A DNA stretch of 46,442 nucleotides from an uncultured Bacteroidota bacterium. Its GTDB lineage: Bacteria; Bacteroidota; Bacteroidia; Flavobacteriales; Flavobacteriaceae. How positions within the stretch are numbered: position 1 is the first letter of the stretch; the number at the start of each line of letters is the position of its first letter. The notes under the pieces are model-generated. The model was not told where the DNA came from. It did no database searches and saw only the letters and a program-made list of their open reading frames with translations. Shown piece by piece: positions 1 through 6,534 of this stretch. Made by a program: the position numbers and the translations under genes. The stretch lies in contig CAIWKX010000023.1 of NCBI GenBank assembly GCA_903913315.1, forward strand, positions 1 to 46,442. Reading direction: 5' to 3'.

Positions 1-167
1 ACTATTATAAGAAAGTAAGTAGCATTTTAGAAGAAGCTACATTGCGAACACCTTCTATCGAATATTTCCAAAAAGGAGGAAAACAAGGAATACACAGTGA
101 ACACATGGGCTTTATTCTAACAGAATTGCAGTACATGCAACGCACGTATCCCAACATGACTTGGTAA
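1..167 (+). CDS. paaC: PaaC, phenylacetyl-CoA epoxidase subunit (3' end only)
   Basis: Only the last 54 codons are inside the window, in the frame that ends with TAA at 165-167. The tail HMGFILTELQYMQRTYPNMTW matches the conserved C-terminus of PaaC, the structural ferritin-like subunit of the PaaABCE ring 1,2-phenylacetyl-CoA epoxidase, which usually ends in a QYLQR.YP...W pattern. The next gene is paaD, as expected for a paaABCD order, so paaA and paaB probably lie just upstream. Identity rests on this tail and on context. The gene is cut by the window edge, not visibly broken. Confidence 0.85.
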   Translation, partial: YYKKVSSILEEATLRTPSIEYFQKGGKQGIHSEHMGFILTELQYMQRTYPNMTW

Positions 168-242
168 ATGATTAACGATTGAAGAATAACGATTTTTGAA
201 GTTCTTAAATAAAAAATCAACAATCTTCAATCAAATAAATCA
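168..242. repeat. intergenic imperfect palindrome, GATTGAA/ACGATTTTTGA word family, copy 1
   Basis: The gap between paaC and paaD is filled by an imperfect inverted repeat. The left arm contains ATTAACGATTGAAGAATAACG and ends ATTTTTGA. The right arm contains AAAAATCAACAATCTTCAATC, close to its reverse complement. The same words recur at 749-838, 2773-2894 and 3303-3394. It could fold as an RNA hairpin between cistrons. Confidence 0.75.
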
Positions 243-244
243 GT

Positions 245-745
245 ATGACAGAGCAACTAACACACATCGACCAAAAACTGTTTGAAATTCTGGAAACGGT
301 TTCCGATCCTGAAATTCCAGTACTTTCTATAGTGGAAATGGGAGTAGTTCGTTCTGCCAAACTAATAAACGGAATTGTTGAAGTAGAAATCACTCCAACC
401 TACAGCGGTTGCCCAGCAATGGATGTCATTGGAGATGATATCAAAGCAGCATTCCAACAAAAGGGTTATGAAGCCAAAGTTGATTTAATTCTTTCGCCGG
501 CGTGGACAACCGATTGGATTACATCAAAAGGAAGAATAGCTTTAGAAAAATACGGAATAGCATCACCTTTATCAGCAGATGCCGATAAAGAAGCCCTTCT
601 GGGTAATAAAAAGTTAGTGAAATGTCCGCAATGCGGCTCATTGAACACAAAATTAGTAAGTCAATTTGGTTCCACAGCATGTAAAGCATTTTTCCAATGC
701 GAAGATTGCCTTGAGCCATTTGATTATTTTAAATGTTTAAAATAA
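245..745 (+). CDS. paaD: PaaD, phenylacetate pathway Fe-S maturation-type protein
   Basis: This 166-aa protein has an N-terminal MIP18/DUF59-type domain (about residues 8-95, with the SDPEIPVLSI motif). Its C-terminal zinc-ribbon-like region carries C127-x2-C130 and C152-x2-C155, with further Cys at 146 and 164. PaaD is required for phenylacetyl-CoA epoxidase activity and is thought to help assemble or repair its metal/Fe-S centres rather than to catalyse a pathway step. The length fits the family (about 160-170 aa). It follows paaC after a palindromic repeat. In some annotations it is called PaaJ, a name that also denotes the thiolase. Confidence 0.9.
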   Translation: MTEQLTHIDQKLFEILETVSDPEIPVLSIVEMGVVRSAKLINGIVEVEITPTYSGCPAMDVIGDDIKAAFQQKGYEAKVDLILSPAWTTDWITSKGRIALEKYGIASPLSADADKEALLGNKKLVKCPQCGSLNTKLVSQFGSTACKAFFQCEDCLEPFDYFKCLK

Positions 746-748
746 TAA

Positions 749-838
749 GAGTAACGATTGCTGATTGTTGAACTTTGATTTAAGATTTCTTTTCTTCTAA
801 AATCAAAAATCGTTGATCTTCAATCTTAAATAAAATAG
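749..838. repeat. intergenic imperfect palindrome, same word family, copy 2
   Basis: The gap between paaD and paaG carries GTAACGATTGCTGATTGTTGA on the left and TCAAAAATCGTTGATCTTCA on the right, which are largely complementary. The centre is T-rich (TTTAAGATTTCTTTTCTTCT). The right arm ends in the leader AATCTTAAATAAAATAGGT before the paaG ATG, so part of the repeat is the mRNA leader of paaG. Confidence 0.7.
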
Positions 839-840
839 GT

Positions 841-1626
841 ATGAGCAATAATTCAATTGAGTTAAAAATTGAAAACAATGTGGCATGGATTTCACTCAAC
901 AGGCCCGAAGTTTTTAATAGTTTCAATCGTGAAATGGCTTTGTCATTACAAACTGTGTTAGATAATTGTAATGATGATCCTAATGTAAGAGCCATTGTAA
1001 TTAGTGGAAACGGAAAAGCTTTTTGTGCTGGACAAGACTTGAAAGAAGTGACTGACCCAGATTTAAATCCGGGTTTTAGAAAAATATTGGAAGAACACTA
1101 CAATCCAATCATCCAAAAAATCAGAACGATTGAAAAACCTATTATAGGTGCTATAAATGGTGTCGCTGCTGGTGCTGGAGCCAATATTGCTTTAGCTTGC
1201 GATATAGTTGTAGCTTCAGAACATGCTAGTTTTATTCAGGCGTTTAGTAAAATAGGCTTAATTCCTGACAGTGCCGGAACTTTCTTCTTGCCAAGATTGA
1301 TTGGTTTTCAAAGAGCAACTGCTTTAATGATGTTAGGTGATAAAGTGACAGCAGATGAAGCACTTCAAATGGGAATGATTTACAAAATATTTCCAGTTTC
1401 TTTTTTTAATGAAGAAGTAATGACATTGGCAACAACTTTAGCCAACATGCCTACTAAAGCATTAGGTTTAACCAAAAGATTATTAAACCAATCCATGACC
1501 AATAATTTAGAACAACAATTGGCTTTGGAAAGCGATTTGCAAATTGAAGCTAGTTCTTCTAATGATTACAAAGAAGGCGTAACCGCATTCGTAGAAAAAA
1601 GAAAACCCGAATTTAATGGAAATTAA
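841..1626 (+). CDS. paaG: PaaG, 1,2-epoxyphenylacetyl-CoA isomerase (crotonase family)
   Basis: This 261-aa enoyl-CoA hydratase/isomerase-fold protein should convert ring-1,2-epoxyphenylacetyl-CoA to the seven-membered oxepin-CoA and may later shift double bonds during beta-oxidation. Oxyanion-hole segments are visible in FCAGQDLKE and in GVAAGAGANIALACD. An Asp in LIPDSAGT (D143) sits where PaaG has its catalytic Asp instead of the hydratase Glu pair. Length and position in the paa cluster fit. Its TAA lies one base before the most likely ATG of paaH (1628), so the two are probably translationally coupled. Confidence 0.9.
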   Translation: MSNNSIELKIENNVAWISLNRPEVFNSFNREMALSLQTVLDNCNDDPNVRAIVISGNGKAFCAGQDLKEVTDPDLNPGFRKILEEHYNPIIQKIRTIEKPIIGAINGVAAGAGANIALACDIVVASEHASFIQAFSKIGLIPDSAGTFFLPRLIGFQRATALMMLGDKVTADEALQMGMIYKIFPVSFFNEEVMTLATTLANMPTKALGLTKRLLNQSMTNNLEQQLALESDLQIEASSSNDYKEGVTAFVEKRKPEFNGN

Positions 1627-1627
1627 T

Positions 1628-2785
1628 ATGAAAATTGCAATAATCGGTTCTGGAACCATGGGAAGCGGCATCGCACAAGTAGCCGCAACTTCAGGTTGTA
1701 TAGTAAAATTATTCGATTTGAATCAAGAAGCTTTAACCAAAAGTGCAACTGCTCTTGAAACTACTTTGTCGAAATTAGTTGAAAAAGAAAAAATCGACGC
1801 TACTGAAAAATCCCGAATCCAAAACAATATTTTTTACGTCAACACATTAAAAGAGTTGTCCGATTCTGATTTAGTAATTGAAGCCATCGTAGAAAATCTC
1901 GAAGTCAAGCGAAAGGTATTCTCAGAACTAGAAACCTTAGTCTCGGAAAATACAATACTCGCATCCAACACATCATCACTATCTATAGCTTCCATTGCAG
2001 CTTCTTGTCAAAAACCAGAACGCGTCATTGGAATTCACTTTTTTAATCCAGCACCATTAATGCAATTGGTTGAGGTGATTCCAGCCGTGCAAACTAGCGA
2101 AGAAGTTTTGCAAAAATCAGTGCAAATTATCTCCGATTGGAAGAAAGTAGTGGCTGTTGCCAAAGATACACCTGGGTTTATCGTAAACCGTGTTGCAAGA
2201 CCTTTTTACAGCGAAAGTTTGCGAATATACGATGAAGGTGTTGCCGACTTCGCGACAATAGATTGGGCTTTAAAAACTATCGGCGGGTTCCGAATGGGAC
2301 CATTTGAATTAATGGATATGATTGGACATGATGTCAATTATGTAGTAACAGAAACCGTATTCACAGCATTCTATTTCGATCCAAAATTCAAGCCATCATT
2401 CACACAAAAACGTTTGTTGGAAGCTGGATTTTTAGGAAGAAAATCAGGACGAGGTTTTTATAATTATAATCAAGAATTACCAGCTCCAACAGAAGATACT
2501 GTTATAGCAAAATCAATTTTCGAAAGAGTGATTGTAATGCTCATCAATGAAGCAGCTGATACTTTGTTTTTAAATATTGCATCAGCCAAAGACATCGACA
2601 ACGCCATGACCAAAGGCGTAAATTATCCAAAAGGATTATTGGCTTGGGCAGATGAATTAGGTATTAATTGGTGTGTAGAAAAACTAGACGAATTATACAA
2701 CGAATACCACGAAGACCGATATAGATGTAGCCCTATTTTAAGAAGGATGTCAAAATCGGGAAGTTTTTTTTTAATTAACGATTGA
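1628..2785 (+). CDS. paaH: PaaH, 3-hydroxyadipyl-CoA dehydrogenase (NAD+)
   Basis: This 385-aa 3-hydroxyacyl-CoA dehydrogenase has an N-terminal NAD-binding GxGxxG (residues 7-12, IIGSGTMG) and the catalytic H137 in the family motif IHFFNPAPLM. The C-terminal helical domain follows. It oxidises 3-hydroxyadipyl-CoA to 3-oxoadipyl-CoA. I prefer ATG 1628 over the in-frame ATG at 1616 because the Rossmann strand begins right after it (MKIAIIG) and 1616 would overlap paaG. The extreme C-terminus (SFFLIND and the TGA) is encoded by the start of the intergenic repeat, so the repeat seems to have replaced the original end of the gene. Confidence 0.9.
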   Translation: MKIAIIGSGTMGSGIAQVAATSGCIVKLFDLNQEALTKSATALETTLSKLVEKEKIDATEKSRIQNNIFYVNTLKELSDSDLVIEAIVENLEVKRKVFSELETLVSENTILASNTSSLSIASIAASCQKPERVIGIHFFNPAPLMQLVEVIPAVQTSEEVLQKSVQIISDWKKVVAVAKDTPGFIVNRVARPFYSESLRIYDEGVADFATIDWALKTIGGFRMGPFELMDMIGHDVNYVVTETVFTAFYFDPKFKPSFTQKRLLEAGFLGRKSGRGFYNYNQELPAPTEDTVIAKSIFERVIVMLINEAADTLFLNIASAKDIDNAMTKGVNYPKGLLAWADELGINWCVEKLDELYNEYHEDRYRCSPILRRMSKSGSFFLIND

Positions 2786-2894
2786 AGATTAACGATTTTT
2801 GATTTTTGAAGTTTCGTAGAGTTCAGCAATCAAAAATCATTACCCGAGAGCTTTGCTCGAACTGGCGAAGCAATCAACAATCAAATAAATCATT
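2773..2894. repeat. intergenic imperfect palindrome, copy 3, with an extra internal hairpin
   Basis: It begins inside the 3' end of paaH and supplies its TGA. Left arm words are AACGATTGAAGATTAACG and ATTTTTGATTTTTGA. The right side has CAGCAATCAAAAATC and GCAATCAACAATCAAA. Compared with copy 4, an extra block of about 30 bp near 2840-2870 carries a small hairpin (CGAG, AGCTTTG, CTCG). The end AATCAACAATCAAATAAATC before the paaI ATG closely matches the leaders of paaJ and paaD. Confidence 0.75.
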
Positions 2895-3302
2895 ATGGAA
2901 GGAACGAAAATACCTCATAAAATGCTTTCTCAAGATGCCTACAGCCAATGGCTCGGCATTGAAATTCTCGAATGCGAAATTGGGCGTTGCAAAGTCGCTA
3001 TGACCGTTCGTAAAGAGATGCTTAATAGTATGAATAAAGCACATGGCGGAATAACCTATTCTTTAGCCGACACCGCTTTTGGTTTTGCCGCCAATACACA
3101 TGGACGGTTTTCGGTTTCCATCGAAACTTCCATCAATCACATCGAAGCCGTTAATGAGGGTGATTATCTAACCGCTGAATCAGTTATTGAAAAAGTAAAT
3201 AACAAATTAGGATTCAATATTATTGAAGTAAAACGAGGCGATGAGTTAGTTGCACTTTTTAAGGGTGTAGTTTATAGAACAAATAAAGAGTGGGAAGAGT
3301 AA
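2895..3302 (+). CDS. paaI: PaaI, acyl-CoA thioesterase of the phenylacetate pathway
   Basis: A 135-aa single hotdog-fold thioesterase. The family signature is clear in HGGITYSLADTAFGFA, with H50 and the catalytic D59. PaaI hydrolyses ring-hydroxylated phenylacetyl-CoA derivatives and is viewed as a rescue enzyme that frees CoA from dead-end or toxic intermediates. The usual length is about 140 aa. It sits between paaH and the thiolase, in the same direction, with word-repeat palindromes on both sides. The ATG at 2895 follows an AATAAATCATT leader that also precedes the thiolase gene. Confidence 0.9.
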   Translation: MEGTKIPHKMLSQDAYSQWLGIEILECEIGRCKVAMTVRKEMLNSMNKAHGGITYSLADTAFGFAANTHGRFSVSIETSINHIEAVNEGDYLTAESVIEKVNNKLGFNIIEVKRGDELVALFKGVVYRTNKEWEE

Positions 3303-3394
3303 AATTAACGATTGAAGATTAACGATTTTTGAATTTAGAAGTTTCTAAAAGTTCAGCAATCAACAATCAAAAATCGACAATCAAATAAATCATT
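3303..3394. repeat. intergenic imperfect palindrome, word family, copy 4
   Basis: It starts 1 base after the paaI stop. Left arm ATTAACGATTGAAGATTAACG then ATTTTTGA; right arm CAATCAACAATCAAAAATCG then ACAATCAAA. Apart from the extra hairpin it is nearly identical to copy 3, which argues for copying within the cluster and not for random AT-rich drift. Confidence 0.75.
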
Positions 3395-4597
3395 ATGGAA
3401 GCATTCATCATAGACGGCGTTCGAACGCCAATCGGAAGTTATCAAGGAACACTAGCATCGGTTCGAGCTGATGATTTAGGGGCTTTGGTCATAAAAAACG
3501 TAGTAGCAAATAATCCAAATATTCCAACCGATGCTTACGACGACGTGATCATGGGTTGTGCTAATCAAGCTGGTGAAGACAATCGTAATGTAGCGAGAAT
3601 GTCGTTACTATTAGCAGGATTGCCTTATACCGTTCCGGGAGAAACAGTAAATCGTTTGTGTAGTTCCGGTTTGTCAGCCATAATCCACGCCAATCGTGCT
3701 ATTAAAGCAGGCGACGGACACGTGTTCATCGCCGGTGGAATTGAAAACATGACGCGTGGACCGTTAGTGGTTTCTAAACCATCATCGGCTTTTGGAACAG
3801 ATTCTAAAATGTATGATTCGAGTTTCGGATGGCGTTTTATCAATCCAAAAATGCAAGGTATGTATGGAACGGATGCCATGGGTGAAACGGCTGAAAATTT
3901 AGTAGAAAAATACAACATCTCTCGTGAAGATCAAGATGCATTTGCTTTGCATAGTCAACAAAAAGCTACTGCTGCGCAAGCTTCAGGAAGATTAGCCAAA
4001 GAAATAGTTACGTTTGAAATTCCACAACGAAAAGGAGATGCTATTCAGTTCTCTAAAGACGAATTTGTAAAACCAAGTACGTCTATGGAAGGGTTAGCCA
4101 AATTGCGACCAGCCTTTAAAAAAGATGGAAGTGTAACGGCAGGAAATTCATCAGGATTAAACGATGGTGCGGCGGCTACTATTATTGCATCTGCTGAAGC
4201 AGTAAAAAAATATAATCTAAAACCAATAGCTAGAATTGTAAGTTCGGCAGTAGTGGGAGTAGAGCCCAGAATTATGGGAATTGGCCCAGTGGAAGCGACT
4301 AAAAAGGCGTTGGCAAAAGCTGGTTTAACCCTTGACCAAATCGATATTATTGAACTTAACGAAGCTTTCGCAGCACAAAGTATTGCTTGCATTCGTGCGT
4401 TAGGATTACAAGATAACGATCCAAGAATTAATCCTAATGGAGGCGCTATTGCTATTGGGCATCCACTAGGGGTTACGGGTGCTCGAATTGTATATTCGGC
4501 AGCCTTGGAATTGCAATTAACTGGAAAACGATATGCGCTAATCACGATGTGTATTGGGGTTGGGCAAGGCTATGCGGCGATTATTGAAAGGGCGTAG
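3395..4597 (+). CDS. paaJ: beta-ketoadipyl-CoA / 3-oxo-5,6-dehydrosuberyl-CoA thiolase
   Basis: A 400-aa acetyl-CoA acyltransferase. The nucleophilic C89 lies in NRLCSSGLSA, H356 in GGAIAIGHPLG and the second active-site C386 in MCIGVGQG, which is the full thiolase triad. In the paa route it carries out both thiolytic steps, on 3-oxo-5,6-dehydrosuberyl-CoA and on 3-oxoadipyl-CoA, giving acetyl-CoA and succinyl-CoA. Length is normal. The name is paaJ in E. coli nomenclature and paaE or pcaF elsewhere. Its TAG is the first triplet of another repeat word (TAGGTTGTGGGTTTTT). Confidence 0.9.
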   Translation: MEAFIIDGVRTPIGSYQGTLASVRADDLGALVIKNVVANNPNIPTDAYDDVIMGCANQAGEDNRNVARMSLLLAGLPYTVPGETVNRLCSSGLSAIIHANRAIKAGDGHVFIAGGIENMTRGPLVVSKPSSAFGTDSKMYDSSFGWRFINPKMQGMYGTDAMGETAENLVEKYNISREDQDAFALHSQQKATAAQASGRLAKEIVTFEIPQRKGDAIQFSKDEFVKPSTSMEGLAKLRPAFKKDGSVTAGNSSGLNDGAAATIIASAEAVKKYNLKPIARIVSSAVVGVEPRIMGIGPVEATKKALAKAGLTLDQIDIIELNEAFAAQSIACIRALGLQDNDPRINPNGGAIAIGHPLGVTGARIVYSAALELQLTGKRYALITMCIGVGQGYAAIIERA

Positions 4598-4652
4598 GTT
4601 GTGGGTTTTTGTTGCACAGAGTTGCACGAAGTTGCGCACAGAGTTACACAGT
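4595..4652. repeat. short word repeats after paaJ
   Basis: The first part, TAGGTTGTGGGTTTTT (4595-4610), is the reverse complement of the AAAACCCACAA/CCTA words found inside the E2 gene near 12331-12356. It is followed by iterated GTTGCACAGA, GTTGCACGAA, GTTGCGCACAGA and GTTACACAG (4611-4651). These are degenerate direct repeats with no coding reading of interest. Confidence 0.6.
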
Positions 4653-4698
4653 GTTTATTTTGTTTGGTGTACTAAAAAGTATATAAAGTCAGTAGTAG

Positions 4699-4971
4699 GA
4701 CGATATAAGTGAAGAAAAGGACGACATAAGTGAAGAAAAGGACGACATAAGTAAAGAAAAGCACGACATAAGTAAAGAAAAGCACGACATAAGTAAAGAA
4801 ACGCACGACATAAGTAAAGAAACGCACGACATAAGTAAAGAAACGTACGATATAAGTAAAGAAGCATACGATATGAGTAAAGAAGTATACGACATGAGTA
4901 AAGAATCACACAACATGAGTAAAAAATAATACGACATCAGTAAATAATACTATGATATAAGTAAAGAATAG
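4699..4971. repeat. 21-bp minisatellite, 13 tandem copies
   Basis: Thirteen back-to-back 21-bp units have the core CGACATAAGTAAAGAAACG, ending where GACTGGATG begins. The central copies are almost identical and the outer ones decay gradually, especially on the right. The period is a multiple of three, so several frames stay open over the array, including antisense heptad-repeat frames (LLMSCVS), but no start or RBS supports a protein. It fills most of the 430-bp gap between the paa thiolase and the regulator gene. About 30 bp on its left hold nothing recognisable. Confidence 0.95.
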
Positions 4972-4997
4972 GACTGGATGATTAATTGGTAAATAAC

Positions 4998-5005
4998 TAT
5001 TTTTG
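4998..5005 (+). promoter_or_regulatory. Bacteroidota -7 promoter element (TATTTTTG)
   Basis: TATTTTTG fits TAnnTTTG, the Bacteroidota -7 consensus. No good TTG lies 17-20 bases upstream, so the -33 half is weak. Transcription would start near 5012, leaving a leader of about 20 nt before the ATG at 5032. This favours that ATG over the upstream TTG at 5011. Confidence 0.45.
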
Positions 5006-5031
5006 TAGTATTGTATTTAAATAGAAAGAAT

Positions 5032-5388
5032 ATGTTACGATTGAATTTGGATAGAATTTTTAAGGTTAAAGGTATTACGAAAACAAATCAGTTTTTGATT
5101 AATTTAGGTAATTCTGATGGATATGCTTCGCAATTGGTTCATGGGAGATCGGTTTCGATACGGTTTGATAAATTGGAACAGTTGTGCAAGGCACTTAATT
5201 GTACGCCGAATGATTTGTTTAATTATTCGGATGATGGTGAGAAACCATTGCCTGATGGTCATGCTTTGTTTTCGATTTCGAGAAGTGATGCGATTGGGGA
5301 AGTGAACAAGTTATTGAACGATTTGCCGATGGAGAAAATAGAAGAGCTTTATAAAATTTTGAAGGGGAATGATACTGTTGGAAAATAA
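5032..5388 (+). CDS. small Xre/Cro-type HTH regulator
   Basis: A protein of 118 aa from the ATG at 5032. Residues about 1-65 form a compact Cro/C1-type helix-turn-helix: MLRLNLDRIFKVKG, then GNSDGYASQLVHGRS as the recognition region, and LEQLCKALNCTPNDLFNY, the typical last helices of this family. The rest is a short acidic and helical tail (AIGEVNKLLNDLPMEKIEELYKILKG) that could dimerise. The gene stands alone between the 21-bp array and the cassette-like unit. Its target is unknown; autoregulation or control of the adjacent repeats or paaZ operon is only a guess. Similar one-gene regulators are common in Flavobacteria. Confidence 0.8.
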   Translation: MLRLNLDRIFKVKGITKTNQFLINLGNSDGYASQLVHGRSVSIRFDKLEQLCKALNCTPNDLFNYSDDGEKPLPDGHALFSISRSDAIGEVNKLLNDLPMEKIEELYKILKGNDTVGK

Positions 5389-5406
5389 AAAATTATTTTT
5401 TGAAAA

Positions 5407-5464
5407 GTTGATGGTTCATTGAGAACAAAAATTAAAATGTATTGTGAATAAAGACCAAGTCATT
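5407..5464. repeat. left copy of the direct repeat flanking the cassette-like unit
   Basis: GTTGATG, four variable bases, then a perfect 22-bp stretch (5418-5439) beginning ATTGAGAACAAAAA. Seven bases later comes AATAAAGACCAAGTCATT (5447-5464). The same series occurs at 6333-6465, where the two halves are separated by the Flavo-1-like element. The left copy therefore lacks that element or the right copy gained it. Confidence 0.8.
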
Positions 5465-5569
5465 TTTTAGAGGAAAATCATAAAAATATTAGCGTGAAAA
5501 TTAGAAACATAATAACTTCATGATCTTTAATAGTAATAATTGTTTTGTTTTTTTCTGTTTTTAGAAGTT

Positions 5570-6199
5570 TTGGAAATAAATCAAATCAAAGTTGATTCGG
5601 TTGTTAGTTTTGGTTATAAAACGGTTTGGTTAGCCGTTAAAACAGAAAATAAAAAACGTATTTCTGAAATACTTAATTTGAAAAACACAAAAGAATGTAA
5701 TTGGAAAGTTGGAATTGCTGAATCATATAATAGTTCTATATATATAACTCCTCAAATAAAAGATTGGACATTGGTTTGCGGAATGTCACTTTTGAATGGT
5801 AAAAATGACAAAGAAAATATAATTTATATAAAAAAAATAATTGAGACTTTAAGTTCAGAATTTGGAGAAGCTCAATTTTTTGGAAGTCATCGAGTTGTAG
5901 AATATCAAAGTTGGATGAAAGCAATAAACGGAAAAACAATACGAGCATATTGTTATCTTGGAGAAAGGGGTGAAAACTTAATAGTTGAAGGAGAGCCTAC
6001 TGATTTTGAAAAAAAATATAAATTAATAAATACTTTCTCAAAAGAAGCACAAGATGAAAAATATTTTGAAAGAGAAGATTTATTTTATCCAGACGAAGAG
6101 TTTGTAATGAAAGTAGCAGAAAATTGGAGTATAAACCCTCAAAGACTTGAGGAAAGAAAAGATATAAAAAATGAACTAGGAATTATTGGAAATAAATAA
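5570..6199 (+). CDS. uncharacterised protein in a cassette-like unit, no ATG start
   Basis: An open frame of about 210 residues with normal codon use, which I do not recognise. It has no signal peptide or membrane segment and is rich in Lys and Glu. Conserved-looking segments are SFGYKTVWLAVKTENKKR, FFGSHRVVEYQSWMKAING and FYPDEEFVMKVAENWSINP. An in-frame TAA at 5537 blocks any upstream start and the first internal ATG is far inside. Possible starts are TTG 5540, TTG 5570, or a former ATG now reading ATA at 5576 (then NQIKVDSVVSFGYKTVW). The gene may therefore be freshly inactivated or use a rare start. A hairpin resembling an attC site follows the stop by about 10 bases. A role as an immunity or stress protein of mobile cassettes is possible but unproven. 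Confidence 0.55.
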   Translation: MEINQIKVDSVVSFGYKTVWLAVKTENKKRISEILNLKNTKECNWKVGIAESYNSSIYITPQIKDWTLVCGMSLLNGKNDKENIIYIKKIIETLSSEFGEAQFFGSHRVVEYQSWMKAINGKTIRAYCYLGERGENLIVEGEPTDFEKKYKLINTFSKEAQDEKYFEREDLFYPDEEFVMKVAENWSINPQRLEERKDIKNELGIIGNK

Positions 6200-6209
6200 C
6201 AAGGCTAGA

Positions 6210-6339
6210 TGCTAACAGTCGTTTGTCAAAATTGCGAACTTTGTGATAAATTCCCATTTGCGGTTCGCAAGAAATTTTAGCTTTAGTGGGGAATAAAAGA
6301 TTACGAAGTTAGCAACTTCGCCAAGCGGGAATGTTAATT
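6210..6339 (+). other. attC-like long imperfect hairpin after the orphan gene
   Basis: Outer arms GCTAACAGTCGTTTGTCAAA (6211 on) and GCAACTTCGCCAAGCGGGAA then TGTTAATT (to 6339) pair imperfectly over about 30 bp with bulged bases. Inner arms are ATTCCCA (near 6250) and TGGGGAAT (near 6287). A small TTGCG-gtt-CGCAA hairpin lies within. The layout (a TAAC-containing left core directly after a stop codon, GTTAATT as right core, folded arms with unpaired bases) resembles integron attC sites. The core matches GTTRRRY only partly and no integrase is in the window. Confidence 0.5.
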
Positions 6340-6465
6340 TATAATTGAGAACAAAAATTAAAATGGAAACCTAAATAGCCCTGATGCAAGGGAAAAGCCT
6401 CGCTTTTTTAAGCGAGCTTTGGAAAGGCAGCAGGAAAAAGGTTTGCAAATAAAGACCAAGCCATT
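6333..6465. repeat. right copy of the direct repeat, interrupted by a structured element
   Basis: GTTAATT (6333-6339), four variable bases, the same perfect 22-bp stretch (6344-6365), then about 80 bp containing the Flavo-1-like element, then AATAAAGACCAAGCCATT (6448-6465). The spacing from GTT to the 22-mer is 11 bases in both copies. The unit length is 926 bp (5407 to 6333). Confidence 0.8.
6375..6440 (+). ncRNA. Flavo-1-like structured RNA element
   Basis: The element begins TAGCCCTGATGCAAGGG and ends GGCAGCAGG. CCTG near its start pairs with CAGG at its end, and GCC pairs with GGC. A strong inner hairpin CTCGCTT-tttt-AAGCGAG lies between. From memory this TAGCCC...GATGCAAG...GGCAGCAGG pattern resembles the Flavo-1 RNA motif dispersed in Flavobacteria; function is not established. 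It lies in the leader region of paaZ and is absent from the otherwise matching left repeat at 5418-5464. No other copy was noticed in the window. Confidence 0.55.
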
Positions 6466-6534
6466 CGCTTCTTCTAATAATAATTTGCGAATTTGAGGTT
6501 AAAAAAATAGATACTGAACTAAATTCAGCATACA

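Noticed and set aside
4045..4545. 166-codon minus-strand frame opposite the thiolase
   Set aside because: It is antisense to a well-conserved paaJ; its composition (Ala/Ser/Ile rich) follows from the opposite codons.
4655..4937. Minus-strand open frames of heptad repeats (LLMSCVS, FLYLCRA) and a plus-strand HDISKET frame over the 21-bp array
   Set aside because: They arise because 21 is a multiple of three; there is no promoter, ribosome site or non-repeat domain, and the plus frame has no start.
4699..4971. CRISPR array
   Set aside because: Units are contiguous 21-mers without unique spacers, and no cas gene is present.
6210..6339. Bona fide integron attC site
   Set aside because: Only retained as attC-like: the right core GTTAATT departs from GTTRRRY and no integrase or second cassette is visible.
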